Of a stretch of DNA of 14,230 nucleotides, positions 1 to 6,355 are shown piece after piece. Within the stretch, counting starts at the first letter, position 1; each line of letters opens with the position of its first letter. Under the pieces are notes generated by a model, which saw only the letters and a program-made list of their open reading frames with translations, was not told the origin of the DNA and searched no databases. The DNA is from Patescibacteria group bacterium. Its GTDB lineage: Bacteria > Patescibacteriota > Minisyncoccia > Phycocordibacterales > UBA12445. Location: contig JAKLHJ010000015.1 of NCBI GenBank assembly GCA_022710205.1, forward strand, positions 1 to 14,230, in the 5' to 3' direction. The position numbers and the translations under genes were made by a program.

Positions 1-1
1 G

Positions 2-1114
2 TCCCGTTTTCTCAACAAGGACAGCGGACTTCGACAGGCCGTTGCCGGCGACAAACCTCCGGCGACGCTACTCTTCATCGGCCCTATCGGATCCGGCAAA
101 ATGCACCTTATCAAATCATTCACCAGAATGATGTTTATGGGAAACGAAAATGCGTTCGTCAGAGTCAACTGCACGCTCTTTCACGAGGGCATGGTTACTC
201 AGGAAAAGATTGATCAACCCGGCTTTGAATTTTTTGCTCGGCTTGAGGCTGAAGAGTCCAAAGACAAGGCTGAGAAAGAACTCGCCGAGATTGACGAAGA
301 ATATCTTGCAATCGAGCAAATCTTCAAAGATAAGATTATAAACGGCGCCGATCAGGATGACTGCGTAAGAGAGCGCGACGAGAAAGTAAGTCACATTATC
401 GAAAGACAAAAAGAGGTCGTGGAGAGACACAAAAAATTCGTGCAGAGCATCAAATGGCAACCGGGAAGAGACTATCCTTCCGTTGTTGTCATCGAGGGCA
501 TTGACGAGATGCATCCCGGAATTGTGAATGTGCTAAAAGAAATTCTCGATAGCGGTAGGTTCCGAAATGCGAACGGCGAAGTTGTCTACTTCGGAAACTG
601 CTTCATTTTCTTAAAATGCAACCTCATGTCGGAAGACTTCACGAAACCCCAAAAGATGGGTTTTGATACCGGTAACGCCGACGACTCTTTCAACGATCTT
701 TACAAGGCCGCTACCCAAAAGCTCTTAAGGATCTTGTCGATGGAGCTCCTGAAAGAAATCGGTAAAGAGAACATCGTTGTCTTCCGGCCATTCTCCAAAA
801 AGGAACTTATGGACATCATCGACAGAAAACTTTCTGTGCTGGGAACGATTGTTCCCCCGGGAGATGACGAGTCTTCTGTAAGCGTCGTTTTCACAGACAA
901 CGCCAAGCGTCACATCTATAATGAGGCGAGAGACCGCATGAACAAGATGTTCGGCGCGGCGCCCATCGACAGAATTATCTCACTTCGCATCTGCAACAAA
1001 CTCGACAAGGTCATCGCCAACAAGGAATACGACGTGAAGGGCGGCGACACGTTGAGAGTCGATGCGGCAAACGGAGAGATCGTCTTTTACAAAGACGACA
1101 AAGTGTTAGCGTGA
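2..1114 (+). CDS. ClpB/ClpC-like AAA+ ATPase, C-terminal module, degenerate active site (5' partial)
   Basis: The frame is open from base 2, so the gene begins outside the window; ATG 101 lies inside the P-loop and is not the start. Seen: Walker A GPIGSGKM (80-103); a long charged, coiled-coil-like insert (about 240-460); the Clp-type Walker B block VVVIEGIDEMHP (482-517); a sensor-1 Asn in KCNLMS (620-622); IVVFRPF; and a D2-small-like C-terminal domain. The order and the phrase HPGIVNVLKEILDSGRF match the second ATPase domain of Hsp100 proteins. Several key positions differ: Walker A Thr is Met, the Walker B Asp-Glu pair is Glu-Gly, the arginine-finger region reads LLKEIG, and the sensor-2 Arg (GARP in ClpB) is Ala (959-961). 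The module may therefore bind ATP but hydrolyse it poorly. Stop is TGA; a terminator follows after six bases. An unfoldase or scaffold role is inference. Confidence 0.85.
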   Translation, partial: SRFLNKDSGLRQAVAGDKPPATLLFIGPIGSGKMHLIKSFTRMMFMGNENAFVRVNCTLFHEGMVTQEKIDQPGFEFFARLEAEESKDKAEKELAEIDEEYLAIEQIFKDKIINGADQDDCVRERDEKVSHIIERQKEVVERHKKFVQSIKWQPGRDYPSVVVIEGIDEMHPGIVNVLKEILDSGRFRNANGEVVYFGNCFIFLKCNLMSEDFTKPQKMGFDTGNADDSFNDLYKAATQKLLRILSMELLKEIGKENIVVFRPFSKKELMDIIDRKLSVLGTIVPPGDDESSVSVVFTDNAKRHIYNEARDRMNKMFGAAPIDRIISLRICNKLDKVIANKEYDVKGGDTLRVDAANGEIVFYKDDKVLA

Positions 1115-1120
1115 GTATAG

Positions 1121-1144
1121 GGAGGCCAAACGGCCTCCTTTTTT
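1121..1144 (+). terminator. Rho-independent terminator of the AAA+ gene
   Basis: A 7-bp stem, GGAGGCC (1121-1127) with GGCCTCC (1132-1138), is followed by six T (1139-1144). It sits just after the TGA stop at 1114. Confidence 0.93.
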
Positions 1145-1180
1145 CATCCTGTCGGTTTTTATCAAAAAATCGACAGGATG
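1145..1180. repeat. 36-nt hairpin directly after the terminator
   Basis: CATCCTGTCG (1145-1154) pairs perfectly with CGACAGGATG (1171-1180). The interior (TTTTT against AAAAA) can extend the stem. It has no T-tract on either strand. It starts at the base following the terminator T-run, so it may be an intergenic palindromic repeat or an RNA end structure; which is not clear. Bases 1181-1300 hold nothing I recognise. Confidence 0.7.
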
Positions 1181-1300
1181 AACCCCGTGAAATCAAGCCT
1201 AATTTATCACTTTTAATCATCAATAACCCCCTTACTCAGACCTCGTGGAGAGACAACAAAACCGCCCCTATTTCACTGGGGTCGTCACCCTATATAAGTA

Positions 1301-1327
1301 AAATAGCCCGTTCCCAACGGGCTATTT
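1301..1327. terminator. Perfect 10-bp hairpin upstream of enolase, weak or bidirectional terminator
   Basis: AAATAGCCCG (1301-1310) pairs with CGGGCTATTT (1318-1327) around a 7-nt loop. The + side is followed by an A/T-rich tract without a clean T-run, so terminator strength is uncertain. It lies 66 bases before the enolase ATG and could equally be a leader structure. The stretch from here to 1393 is extremely AT-rich and may contain the enolase promoter, but no single -10 stands out. Confidence 0.5.
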
Positions 1328-1393
1328 AAAATTTATTTAATATTTATATATGTTATTATTAAAATATTAATTAAATTTTACTTAATAAGGTAA

Positions 1394-2605
1394 ATGGAAA
1401 CAATAAGAAAAATAAATGCCGAGGAAATATTGGACTCAAGAGGCAATCCTACGATAAGAGTTTCTGTTTCCTCCGAGAACATTACAACTTTTGCGGAGGT
1501 CCCGTCCGGAGCAAGCACGGGCAAATACGAAGCGCTAGAGCTTAGAGACGGCGACAAAGGAAGATATGCCGGCAAGGGAGTTCTTCTAGCGGTCAAAAAT
1601 ATTGAAGAAAAGATAGCGCCGGCGCTTATGGGCAAAGATCCTCTTAATCAAAAAGGTATAGACGAAACGATAATCGAGCTAGACGGAACAAAAAACAAAT
1701 CAAAGCTTGGGGGCAACGCAACAATCGGTGTGAGTATGGCCATGGCTCGTTTGGCCTCAAAGATCGAGCGAAAGCCTCTTTTTAAATATTTAGAAGGTAT
1801 CAGTGACGTTAAAAAATCGAGGGAACTGCCATATTTACAAGCGAACCTGGTGAATGGAGGGAAGCACGCAGAGACCTCCCTGCCGTTCCAAGAATATCAT
1901 GTTGTGCCGGATACAGAAGATATAAATGAAGCTCTTGAAATAATTTTCAAAATGCAAAACGGCCTCAAAAAAGAGCTCCACGCGAACATAGGAGACGAAG
2001 GCGGATTTGTTACTAAATTTAATAATATAGAAGAACCCCTTGAGAAATTCTCAAAAATTGCTTCAAAGGAAGGACTTACGGGCAAAATAAAATACTCTCT
2101 GGATGTAGCGGCATCATCTTTCTTTGATAACGGAATTTATGATCTGGGATATAAAAAAATAGATTCGACCGAGCTTCTAAACATTTACAAAGACCTCTGC
2201 AAGAAATATCCGATGCTTTCTATCGAAGATCCTTTCGGTGAAGACGATTTTACAATGTTCACAAAAACCGAGGAGGAACTTCCGGGACTATTTGTGATTG
2301 GAGATGACCTAACCGTCACGAACAAAGAAAGACTACAGGAGGCCATAAATAAAAAAAGTGTTTCGGGCCTCATAATCAAGCCGAACCAAATCGGCACCCT
2401 CACGGAAACTTTCGAGACGATGAAATTGGCCGGAGCAAACGGTATAGAGTGTATTGTAAGTCACAGGAGCGGAGAGACGAACGATGATTTCATCGCGGAC
2501 CTCGCTGTTGCCACGGGTGCCTTTGGAGTTAAGTTCGGAGCGCTTCAAAGAGGAGAGCGTATCGCAAAATATAATCGATTAAAAGAAATTTATTCCTTCA
2601 AATAA
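1394..2605 (+). CDS. eno: Enolase (phosphopyruvate hydratase), short form
   Basis: Interconverts 2-phosphoglycerate and phosphoenolpyruvate in glycolysis; cytosolic and Mg-dependent. Seen: SGASTGKYEALELRD near residues 38-52, the catalytic-loop His158 in NGGKHA, Glu167 in QEY, Glu202 in GDEGGF, metal ligands Asp237 (LDVAAS), Glu278 (IEDPFGEDDF) and Asp304 (GDDLTVTN), catalytic Lys329 (IIKPNQIGTLTET), the signature SHRSGET (356-362) and Lys380. All expected catalytic positions are present. At 403 residues it is shorter than the usual ~430, by a few trimmed loops. The start ATG is preceded by a weak AAGG. The next gene, a pyruvate kinase, starts one base after the stop, so the two lower-glycolysis steps are almost certainly co-transcribed and translationally coupled. 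Confidence 0.97.
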   Translation: METIRKINAEEILDSRGNPTIRVSVSSENITTFAEVPSGASTGKYEALELRDGDKGRYAGKGVLLAVKNIEEKIAPALMGKDPLNQKGIDETIIELDGTKNKSKLGGNATIGVSMAMARLASKIERKPLFKYLEGISDVKKSRELPYLQANLVNGGKHAETSLPFQEYHVVPDTEDINEALEIIFKMQNGLKKELHANIGDEGGFVTKFNNIEEPLEKFSKIASKEGLTGKIKYSLDVAASSFFDNGIYDLGYKKIDSTELLNIYKDLCKKYPMLSIEDPFGEDDFTMFTKTEEELPGLFVIGDDLTVTNKERLQEAINKKSVSGLIIKPNQIGTLTETFETMKLAGANGIECIVSHRSGETNDDFIADLAVATGAFGVKFGALQRGERIAKYNRLKEIYSFK

Positions 2606-2606
2606 C

Positions 2607-3416
2607 ATGGACATAGAACACTCAAGAGCGCAGATAATCGCAACTGTCGGACCCGCAAGCGGCAATATTGATACGCTTAAAAAAATGATTGAGCATCAGG
2701 CCGACTTATTTAGGATAAACTTTTCGCACGGCGACTATGATACGCTCGCAGAATATATTTCTCTGATAAAAAAAGCTGCGGCGGATAGCGAAAAAAGAAT
2801 CCCCATAATACAAGACTTGTCAGGACCCCGAGAAAAAACAGAAACCGGCCATAAGCTAGATGAAGAAGCCGTTTCTATAATAACGGAAAAGGATAAACGC
2901 GATCTTTATTTTGGTCTGGACCATGACGTGGATTATATAGCTCTTTCTTTTGTGGAAAAATATCAGGATATAATAGAACTTCGTGGCCTCATGGAACAAT
3001 TTGGGAAAAGCAAACCGATAATCGCAAAAATTGAGAGAAAAGAGGCTCTAGAAAAATTAGACGGGATTATTGAGGCCGCGGACGCCATCATGGTGGCAAG
3101 GGGCGACTTGGGAGAAAATATGCCAATGGAGCAATTGCCATTCATTCAGGCCATGATAATTAAAAGATGCAAAGAAGCTAAAAAACCGGTCATCGTAGCC
3201 ACCCAGATGATGCTCTCAATGACAAATTCCCCCACACCGACTAGGGCCGAGGTGACCGATGTGGCGAACGCTATTATTCAGGGTGCTGACGCAGTTATGC
3301 TTTCGGAAGAATCAGCTATCGGCAAATATCCGATAGAAACAGTAGAAATGATGGAAAAAATAGTCCTGGAAGCTGAAAGAAACATGGCCCCGCATCTCCC
3401 GAATACCTTAAAATAA
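2607..3416 (+). CDS. pyk: Minimal pyruvate kinase (barrel domain only)
   Basis: Homologous to pyruvate kinase, which transfers phosphate from phosphoenolpyruvate to ADP. Only 269 residues against about 470. Seen: the N-terminal barrel motif RINFSHG (36-42), KIE (141-143), the Mg-site context MVARGDLGE (162-170), VATQMMLSM (197-205), and PTRAEVTDVANAI (211-223). The B (lid) domain, normally about 100 residues after the DLxGPK motif, is replaced by about 15 residues (after DLSGP, residues 70-74). The C-terminal allosteric domain is absent: the frame stops with TAA soon after the last barrel helix. LSGET is changed to LSEES. Both edges of the missing regions are clean and the frame is intact, so this looks like a stable reduced form rather than decay. 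Catalytic competence without the lid is unknown. There is no clear ribosome site; coupling to eno is likely. Confidence 0.88.
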   Translation: MDIEHSRAQIIATVGPASGNIDTLKKMIEHQADLFRINFSHGDYDTLAEYISLIKKAAADSEKRIPIIQDLSGPREKTETGHKLDEEAVSIITEKDKRDLYFGLDHDVDYIALSFVEKYQDIIELRGLMEQFGKSKPIIAKIERKEALEKLDGIIEAADAIMVARGDLGENMPMEQLPFIQAMIIKRCKEAKKPVIVATQMMLSMTNSPTPTRAEVTDVANAIIQGADAVMLSEESAIGKYPIETVEMMEKIVLEAERNMAPHLPNTLK

Positions 3417-3469
3417 GGCATTATCCCAAATCTGTGGATAAAATTAGACCACACATCTACTAAAAGCGG

Positions 3470-3475
3470 TATAAT
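3470..3475 (+). promoter_or_regulatory. -10 box of a promoter for the DUF378 gene
   Basis: A consensus TATAAT at 3470-3475 in the 118-base gap after pyruvate kinase. The -35 is poor: TTAGAC at 3444-3449 is 20 bases away. A small dyad, AGAAC/GTTCT (3484-3498), follows in the presumed leader. No terminator for the eno-pyk unit is visible in the gap. Confidence 0.5.
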
Positions 3476-3534
3476 TATACTTAAGAACTTAACGGTTCTA
3501 GGTCGAATTATTCCTTTAATTTTAAATATAAAAA

Positions 3535-3729
3535 ATGCAGAAATTAGCATGGATCCTTGTGATCGTAGGAGCCCTCAACTGGGGATTGGTTGGAGTTGGT
3601 ATGTTCATGGGAGCAAACCTTAACCTCGTAAACCTCATCTTTGGCACATGGCCAACAGTTGAATACCTCGTATACGTTCTCGTAGGTATTGCAGCCCTCA
3701 TCAGACTTCCTTCTTGGAAAATGATGTAA
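3535..3729 (+). CDS. DUF378 family small membrane protein
   Basis: A 64-residue protein with two hydrophobic segments, about residues 3-27 (WILVIVGALNWGLVGVG) and 40-58 (VEYLVYVLVGIAALIRL). The motif GALNWGLVG and the length are typical of DUF378 (YuzA-like) proteins, small inner-membrane proteins of unknown role. No Shine-Dalgarno is visible: the ATG is preceded only by an A/T run. It is monocistronic, with its own -10 upstream and a terminator 17 bases after the stop. No function is assigned. Confidence 0.88.
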   Translation: MQKLAWILVIVGALNWGLVGVGMFMGANLNLVNLIFGTWPTVEYLVYVLVGIAALIRLPSWKMM

Positions 3730-3746
3730 TTTTTTAAAATAAAAGG

Positions 3747-3770
3747 CTCCGCTTACGGGCGGAGTTTTTT
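3747..3770 (+). terminator. Terminator of the DUF378 gene
   Basis: CTCCGC (3747-3752) pairs with GCGGAG (3759-3764), followed by six T. It is the + strand half of a convergent terminator pair. Confidence 0.9.
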
Positions 3771-3810
3771 ATTTACCTTGTTAATTTTTACTAAACAGGG
3801 TAAATAAAAA
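3766..3810. repeat. 12-bp inverted repeat joining the two convergent terminators
   Basis: TTTTTATTTACC (3766-3777) pairs perfectly with GGTAAATAAAAA (3799-3810). Thus the tail after each terminator stem is the same sequence on its own strand. Confidence 0.8.
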
Positions 3811-3832
3811 TCCCGCAGCACGTGGCCGCGGG
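3805..3832 (-). terminator. Terminator of the DUF2914 gene
   Basis: On the minus strand CCCGC pairs with GCGGG (3828-3832 with 3812-3816), extendable inward by about three pairs, followed by ATTTTTATTT. It lies 63 bases after the DUF2914 stop. Confidence 0.88.
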
Positions 3833-3895
3833 ATAACAAAAGAACTATTTCACTTCATTTCCCTGATTGTGTATAAATATTTTAATAAATTTTGT

Positions 3896-4984
3896 CTACT
3901 TCGTGCCTACATAAAGAAAAGGAGTCGAAGTGATTTCTCTCGCGATAAATCTTATCCTTCCAATAACCTGCCCCGACGGCGTCTCAACATTCACCCGCCA
4001 ATATCCCGGAAAGATATTTCGCGTCATAGAATATGTCCTATATCCGCCCTCCCTGCCTCCCACAAGCGACAGCGAGATCTTTGTGGCCGTTATCCACTCC
4101 TTCGCATCTTCGTCATAATATTGCCATTCATGAAGAATGTCGGTGTTTAAATTCGTAGGAGAAAAGACCGCGCTATATACATAAACAGTTTCCCCGGGGG
4201 CATAATTAAAAGATTCATACGGCCTGAAATAATCTCTTAGATTTTTCCATTCATATTGGACGCTGTAGTTGCCTTGATTATTTCTAGATATGGAATGAAA
4301 TACGCCCGCATCCTTTAACGAAAGAGGGATAGGAGGAATAATATTTAAAAAATAAAGAAGATTAAAAACCACATACAAACCACATACGCTATAAAACGTG
4401 GCCCGCGCGCTTTTCTTAAACTTCTCCATTGTAACGTGGAAAAGAAAGAAAATAAGTATCATTGTGGCCCCAAGGCTTACAAATCCGCTAAAAATAAAAG
4501 TCTCGGTTCCAAAGCTACCAAATAAAATCGGCACGTAATAAATAGTAAAAAGGAATGTGCAGAGAAAAAAATAACTTATCTGGAAAGTTAATCTGGAATA
4601 ATGTTCTTTTAGAAGTTCATTGCACGCAAAAGAAAGAGCGAGAAGTAAAAGGAACGGCCAGCTAGCATAAATCGTTGCGCTCCTAAAATAAAAGACCAAA
4701 AAAGTAGAGAGAAGCCCTCCAAAAGCGAATTGAACAGTAACTGTAAGCCAGTAGTGGACGCTACCAACCTCCCCTCTTTTTACATCATTGTTCTCATAAA
4801 AATTTATGATGATAATCCCAATTACCGCCACGACAAGGTGAGAAATAATCCAAAGATTTTCTTTCGGCATATCAATCCTTGTCAGCACAAAAATATCAAA
4901 CAAGAATCCCACAATCAGAGACACTGAAGACAATCTGTTCTCGTATTTTTTATATATATCTTTAGTTTTTTCCCAGACAGCCAT
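3896..4984 (-). CDS. DUF2914 domain membrane protein
   Basis: Product of 362 residues from ATG 4984. Seven hydrophobic segments occupy roughly the first 225 residues, for example LIVGFLFDIFVL, WIISHLVVAVIGIIII, FLLLLALSFAC and FYSVCGLYVVFNLLYFL. A soluble C-terminal domain of about 125 residues follows. That domain contains EWQYYDEDAKEW, YRTYS, PGYWRVNV and GRIRFIA, which fit DUF2914, a beta-rich domain of unknown role probably outside the membrane. An in-frame TTG at 5002 would add six residues, but a TATTAT box (4990-4995) overlaps that stretch, so I take the ATG; the mRNA may then be nearly leaderless. It stands alone between its own terminator and an upstream minus-strand terminator. Role in the envelope is inference. 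Confidence 0.85.
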   Translation of the reverse strand: MAVWEKTKDIYKKYENRLSSVSLIVGFLFDIFVLTRIDMPKENLWIISHLVVAVIGIIIINFYENNDVKRGEVGSVHYWLTVTVQFAFGGLLSTFLVFYFRSATIYASWPFLLLLALSFACNELLKEHYSRLTFQISYFFLCTFLFTIYYVPILFGSFGTETFIFSGFVSLGATMILIFFLFHVTMEKFKKSARATFYSVCGLYVVFNLLYFLNIIPPIPLSLKDAGVFHSISRNNQGNYSVQYEWKNLRDYFRPYESFNYAPGETVYVYSAVFSPTNLNTDILHEWQYYDEDAKEWITATKISLSLVGGREGGYRTYSMTRNIFPGYWRVNVETPSGQVIGRIRFIAREITSTPFLYVGTK

Positions 4985-4989
4985 GCATA

Positions 4990-5019
4990 TATAATACAAC
5001 AAATAAAAAACCGCCCCAA
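4990..5019 (-). promoter_or_regulatory. Possible promoter of the DUF2914 gene
   Basis: On the minus strand, TATTAT (4995-4990) lies five bases before ATG 4984. A poor -35 (TTGGGG, 5019-5014) is 18 bases upstream, inside the preceding terminator stem. The predicted start of transcription would coincide with the ATG. Confidence 0.3.
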
Positions 5020-5028
5020 GTGGGGCGG
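5001..5028 (-). terminator. Minus-strand terminator bounding the repeat island
   Basis: CCGCCCC/GGGGCGG (5011-5017 with 5022-5028) with a 4-nt loop, followed on the minus strand by TTTTTTATTT. It would stop transcripts arriving from the island before they enter the DUF2914 gene. Confidence 0.85.
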
Positions 5029-5030
5029 CT

Positions 5031-5082
5031 CCCTTTCTTGCAGAAAGGGGCCCGCTTCCGGCCTTCGAGTCCTGTACGGTCC
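5031..5082 (+). repeat. tRNA-Ala 3'-end fragment, inverted relative to the tRNA gene
   Basis: TTCGAGTCCTGTACGGTCC (5064-5082) is identical to the T-loop and acceptor 3' strand of the tRNA-Ala gene at 7821-7893, in opposite orientation (19 of 19 bases). Upstream is a hairpin (CCCTTTC/GAAAGGG, 5031-5049) whose loop CTTGCAG would place TGC, the Ala anticodon, at the right position of a 7-nt loop. The two could be the 3' half of a decayed tRNA-Ala, but the 5' strand of the T-stem does not pair and the 5' half is missing. The 19-bp match is certain; the pseudogene reading is tentative. Confidence 0.6.
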
Positions 5083-5102
5083 TACAAAAATATAATCGCC
5101 CG

Positions 5103-5294
5103 CTGCTTTCGCAGAACAGGACTCTCCGCCTACGGCGGCAGTATGCCTTTTGGATATTTTGTTCGTGCTTCGCACTTCAAAATATGCTCAAAAGCCTTTC
5201 GAGTCCTGGCGCAAAGCATTTAAGATGCTTTGCTTACGGTCCACTGTAAAACAAAAGCGCCCCACAAGGGCGCTAATGTTTTTAAACAGTGGAC
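5103..5294. repeat. Palindromic element, copy A
   Basis: Same architecture as copy B (7636-7825). In order: hairpin CTGC/GCAG (5103-5114); outer stem CAGGACTC (5117-5124) with GAGTCCTG (5201-5208); inner hairpin CCGCC-tac-GGCGG; nested stems CTTTTG/CAAAAG and ATTTTG/CAAAAT; hairpin GCAAAGCAT/ATGCTTTGC (5211-5233); then TTACGG and a large hairpin TCCACTGT/ACAGTGGA containing a terminator. Bases 5227-5294 are identical to 7758-7825 (68 bases). The first 23 bases also match. The middle differs but keeps its stems. Confidence 0.85.
5248..5274 (-). terminator. Duplicated tRNA-Ala terminator in element A
   Basis: AGCGCCC/GGGCGCT stem followed on the minus strand by TTTGTTTT. Identical to the terminator after tRNA-Ala (7779-7805). 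Here it lies 63 bases downstream of the small minus-strand gene at 5337-5579 and probably ends its transcript. Confidence 0.85.
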
Positions 5295-5336
5295 TACATC
5301 CGCGTGAATTGGAACCTAATCATGCAAGAACTAAAA

Positions 5337-5579
5337 TTAGTTAGCCCCACTTATACCGAACAATATCTTTAATTTATTTCTATTCTTTTTTGTAGTTTCG
5401 AATCCCGAGTTAGTTGATAATATAAATACTGTCTTAAAAACCCAAAAACGAAGATAATAACCCTTTATGATTTTAGGTTTAATAAACTTAGGAATACGAT
5501 ACTCTTTGTCGCCGTTTTCTATTTCGGTGGATAAAAAAGTATCATTGCCAAACCCTATTTCTGCATATATTTTTTCCAT
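5337..5579 (-). CDS. Small hypothetical protein (80 aa)
   Basis: Starts at ATG and ends with TAA; no known domain that I can name. The protein is basic in its C-terminal half, with alternating hydrophobic and charged residues: MEKIYAEIGFGND at the start, a core YYLRFWVFKTVFILSTNSGF (residues about 41-60) and a tail KILFGISG. The regular beta-like pattern suggests a small folded protein, and I have an impression, not checkable here, of similar short proteins in other CPR genomes. It sits alone inside the repeat island, flanked by element A (with a terminator in the right place) and a palindrome-rich leader. The nearest promoter candidate is the outward -10 in the left arm of the inverted repeat (5755-5760). 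It could be cargo of the repeats or a relic. Confidence 0.6.
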   Translation of the reverse strand: MEKIYAEIGFGNDTFLSTEIENGDKEYRIPKFIKPKIIKGYYLRFWVFKTVFILSTNSGFETTKKNRNKLKILFGISGAN

Positions 5580-5606
5580 ATTAGTTCTAACGAAACCAGG
5601 TCTGGT

Positions 5607-5746
5607 GGACCGTAGCGGAATTTCTCCCTCGAAAATTTCAATTCCGTCGAATTAAAATTTTCTGGGCACCGGATTGTCGACAAGCTCTGCTGAGCTCGTG
5701 ACCGACAATCCGTTCGAATCCGCCGTAAAGCTTCGCTTTACTTACG
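5607..5746. repeat. Palindrome-rich segment related to elements A/B
   Basis: From left to right: GGACCGTA (5607-5614), matching the tRNA-Ala acceptor end; CGGAATT/AATTCCG (5616-5622 with 5640-5646); CGGATTGTCG/CGACAATCCG (5670-5679 with 5703-5712), a perfect 10-bp stem with an inner AGCTC/GAGCT hairpin; a T-loop-like TTCGAATCC; then GTAAAGC-ttc-GCTTTAC (5725-5741) followed by TTACGG. The last two items match the layout of A and B, which read T-loop motif, hairpin, TTACGG. Confidence 0.6.
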
Positions 5747-5920
5747 GTGGTGTCATTATAGCATTTGCGCGAACTTTCTTTGAACGGAACTCCTGATGCG
5801 CCCCGCCACTATTTTTCTGGGGCAAAGGAGGCGGGGCGATGGACTCGCCCGCGCGGAGGAGGGGTCTGGGGAGGAATCCGCGCGGGCTTCGGCTTTCTTT
5901 TTTTGAAACGGCGGCGGCTA
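5747..5920. repeat. Left arm of long inverted repeat
   Basis: Reverse-complement match to 7374-7620, running from GTGGTGTCATTATAGC at the outer end to GGCGGCGGCTA at the inner end. The inner 100 or so bases are almost identical; the outer part has several substitutions. It contains a 9-bp stem CGCCCCGCC/GGCGGGGCG and CCGCGCGGG/CCCGCGCGG. The inner end supplies the stop codon (TAG, 5918-5920) of the neighbouring gene. Confidence 0.9.
5755..5760 (-). promoter_or_regulatory. Outward-facing -10 box in left arm
   Basis: Minus-strand TATAAT near the outer tip of the repeat, with matching bases around it in both arms (AAATGC before, GACACCAC after). No convincing -35 was found. If active it would drive the 5337-5579 gene across a leader of about 170 bases full of hairpins. 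Confidence 0.35.
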
Positions 5921-6352
5921 TGATTTGGATTTGACCTCTAAAATAATATTGCTCAAATCCAAATCACTCCTATTGGACAAATCCTGCCTCATCGTCAAAA
6001 TCGTTTTGAGAAAATTATCGCCGACAGGATTTTCGATAAACGCTTTCACCGAAAAAATTACATCTTTCGAGGCATAGAGCATCATTTCGTGATATTCCAT
6101 TTTCAGGTATTCGATAACATCAGTAGCGTCATCAATATCGGGTTGTCGGCTCGAAAGATATTTTATATTTTTCGGCTCAAAGAAAGCGTCCATGTACAGG
6201 AGGCAGGATTTGTACCTTTTTTCTTTCTGCTCTAACACCTTAAACTCTCGTTCCTTTTTCTTGTCGAGTAGATAAGTGATATATCCGCCGAGAATACCAC
6301 CTACGCCGAGAAGTGTTAGAGCAGATAAAATTGTTTGAATTGGGTCGGTCAT
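5918..6352 (-). CDS. One-TM hypothetical protein with coiled coil
   Basis: A 144-residue product with one hydrophobic segment near the N-terminus (about residues 6-27, LSALTLLGVGGILGGYITYLL), then a highly charged helix (DKKKEREFKVLEQKEKR) and a helical soluble domain with the phrase YLKMEYHEMMLYASKDVIFS. It is probably membrane-anchored with the bulk in the cytoplasm. I do not recognise a named domain. It is the last gene of a three-gene minus-strand operon (XRE regulator, methyltransferase, this gene), starting three bases after the methyltransferase stop. Its TAG stop lies exactly at the inner end of the inverted repeat, so the natural C-terminus may have been changed by the insertion. Confidence 0.75.
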   Translation of the reverse strand: MTDPIQTILSALTLLGVGGILGGYITYLLDKKKEREFKVLEQKEKRYKSCLLYMDAFFEPKNIKYLSSRQPDIDDATDVIEYLKMEYHEMMLYASKDVIFSVKAFIENPVGDNFLKTILTMRQDLSNRSDLDLSNIILEVKSKS

Positions 6353-6355
6353 AGA

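Noticed and set aside
1112..1114. TGA possibly recoded as glycine, as in some CPR lineages
   Set aside because: TGA ends the AAA+ gene immediately before a strong terminator, and no gene in the window has an internal TGA at a conserved Gly.
5091..5096. TATAAT on the + strand after the tRNA fragment
   Set aside because: No -35 at suitable spacing and no gene downstream on the + strand; probably chance in an A/T run.
4915..5344. Open frames through element A and the tRNA fragment
   Set aside because: They translate hairpins and the tRNA-like stretch; no ribosome site, no protein-like pattern, and the frames do not hold between copies A and B.
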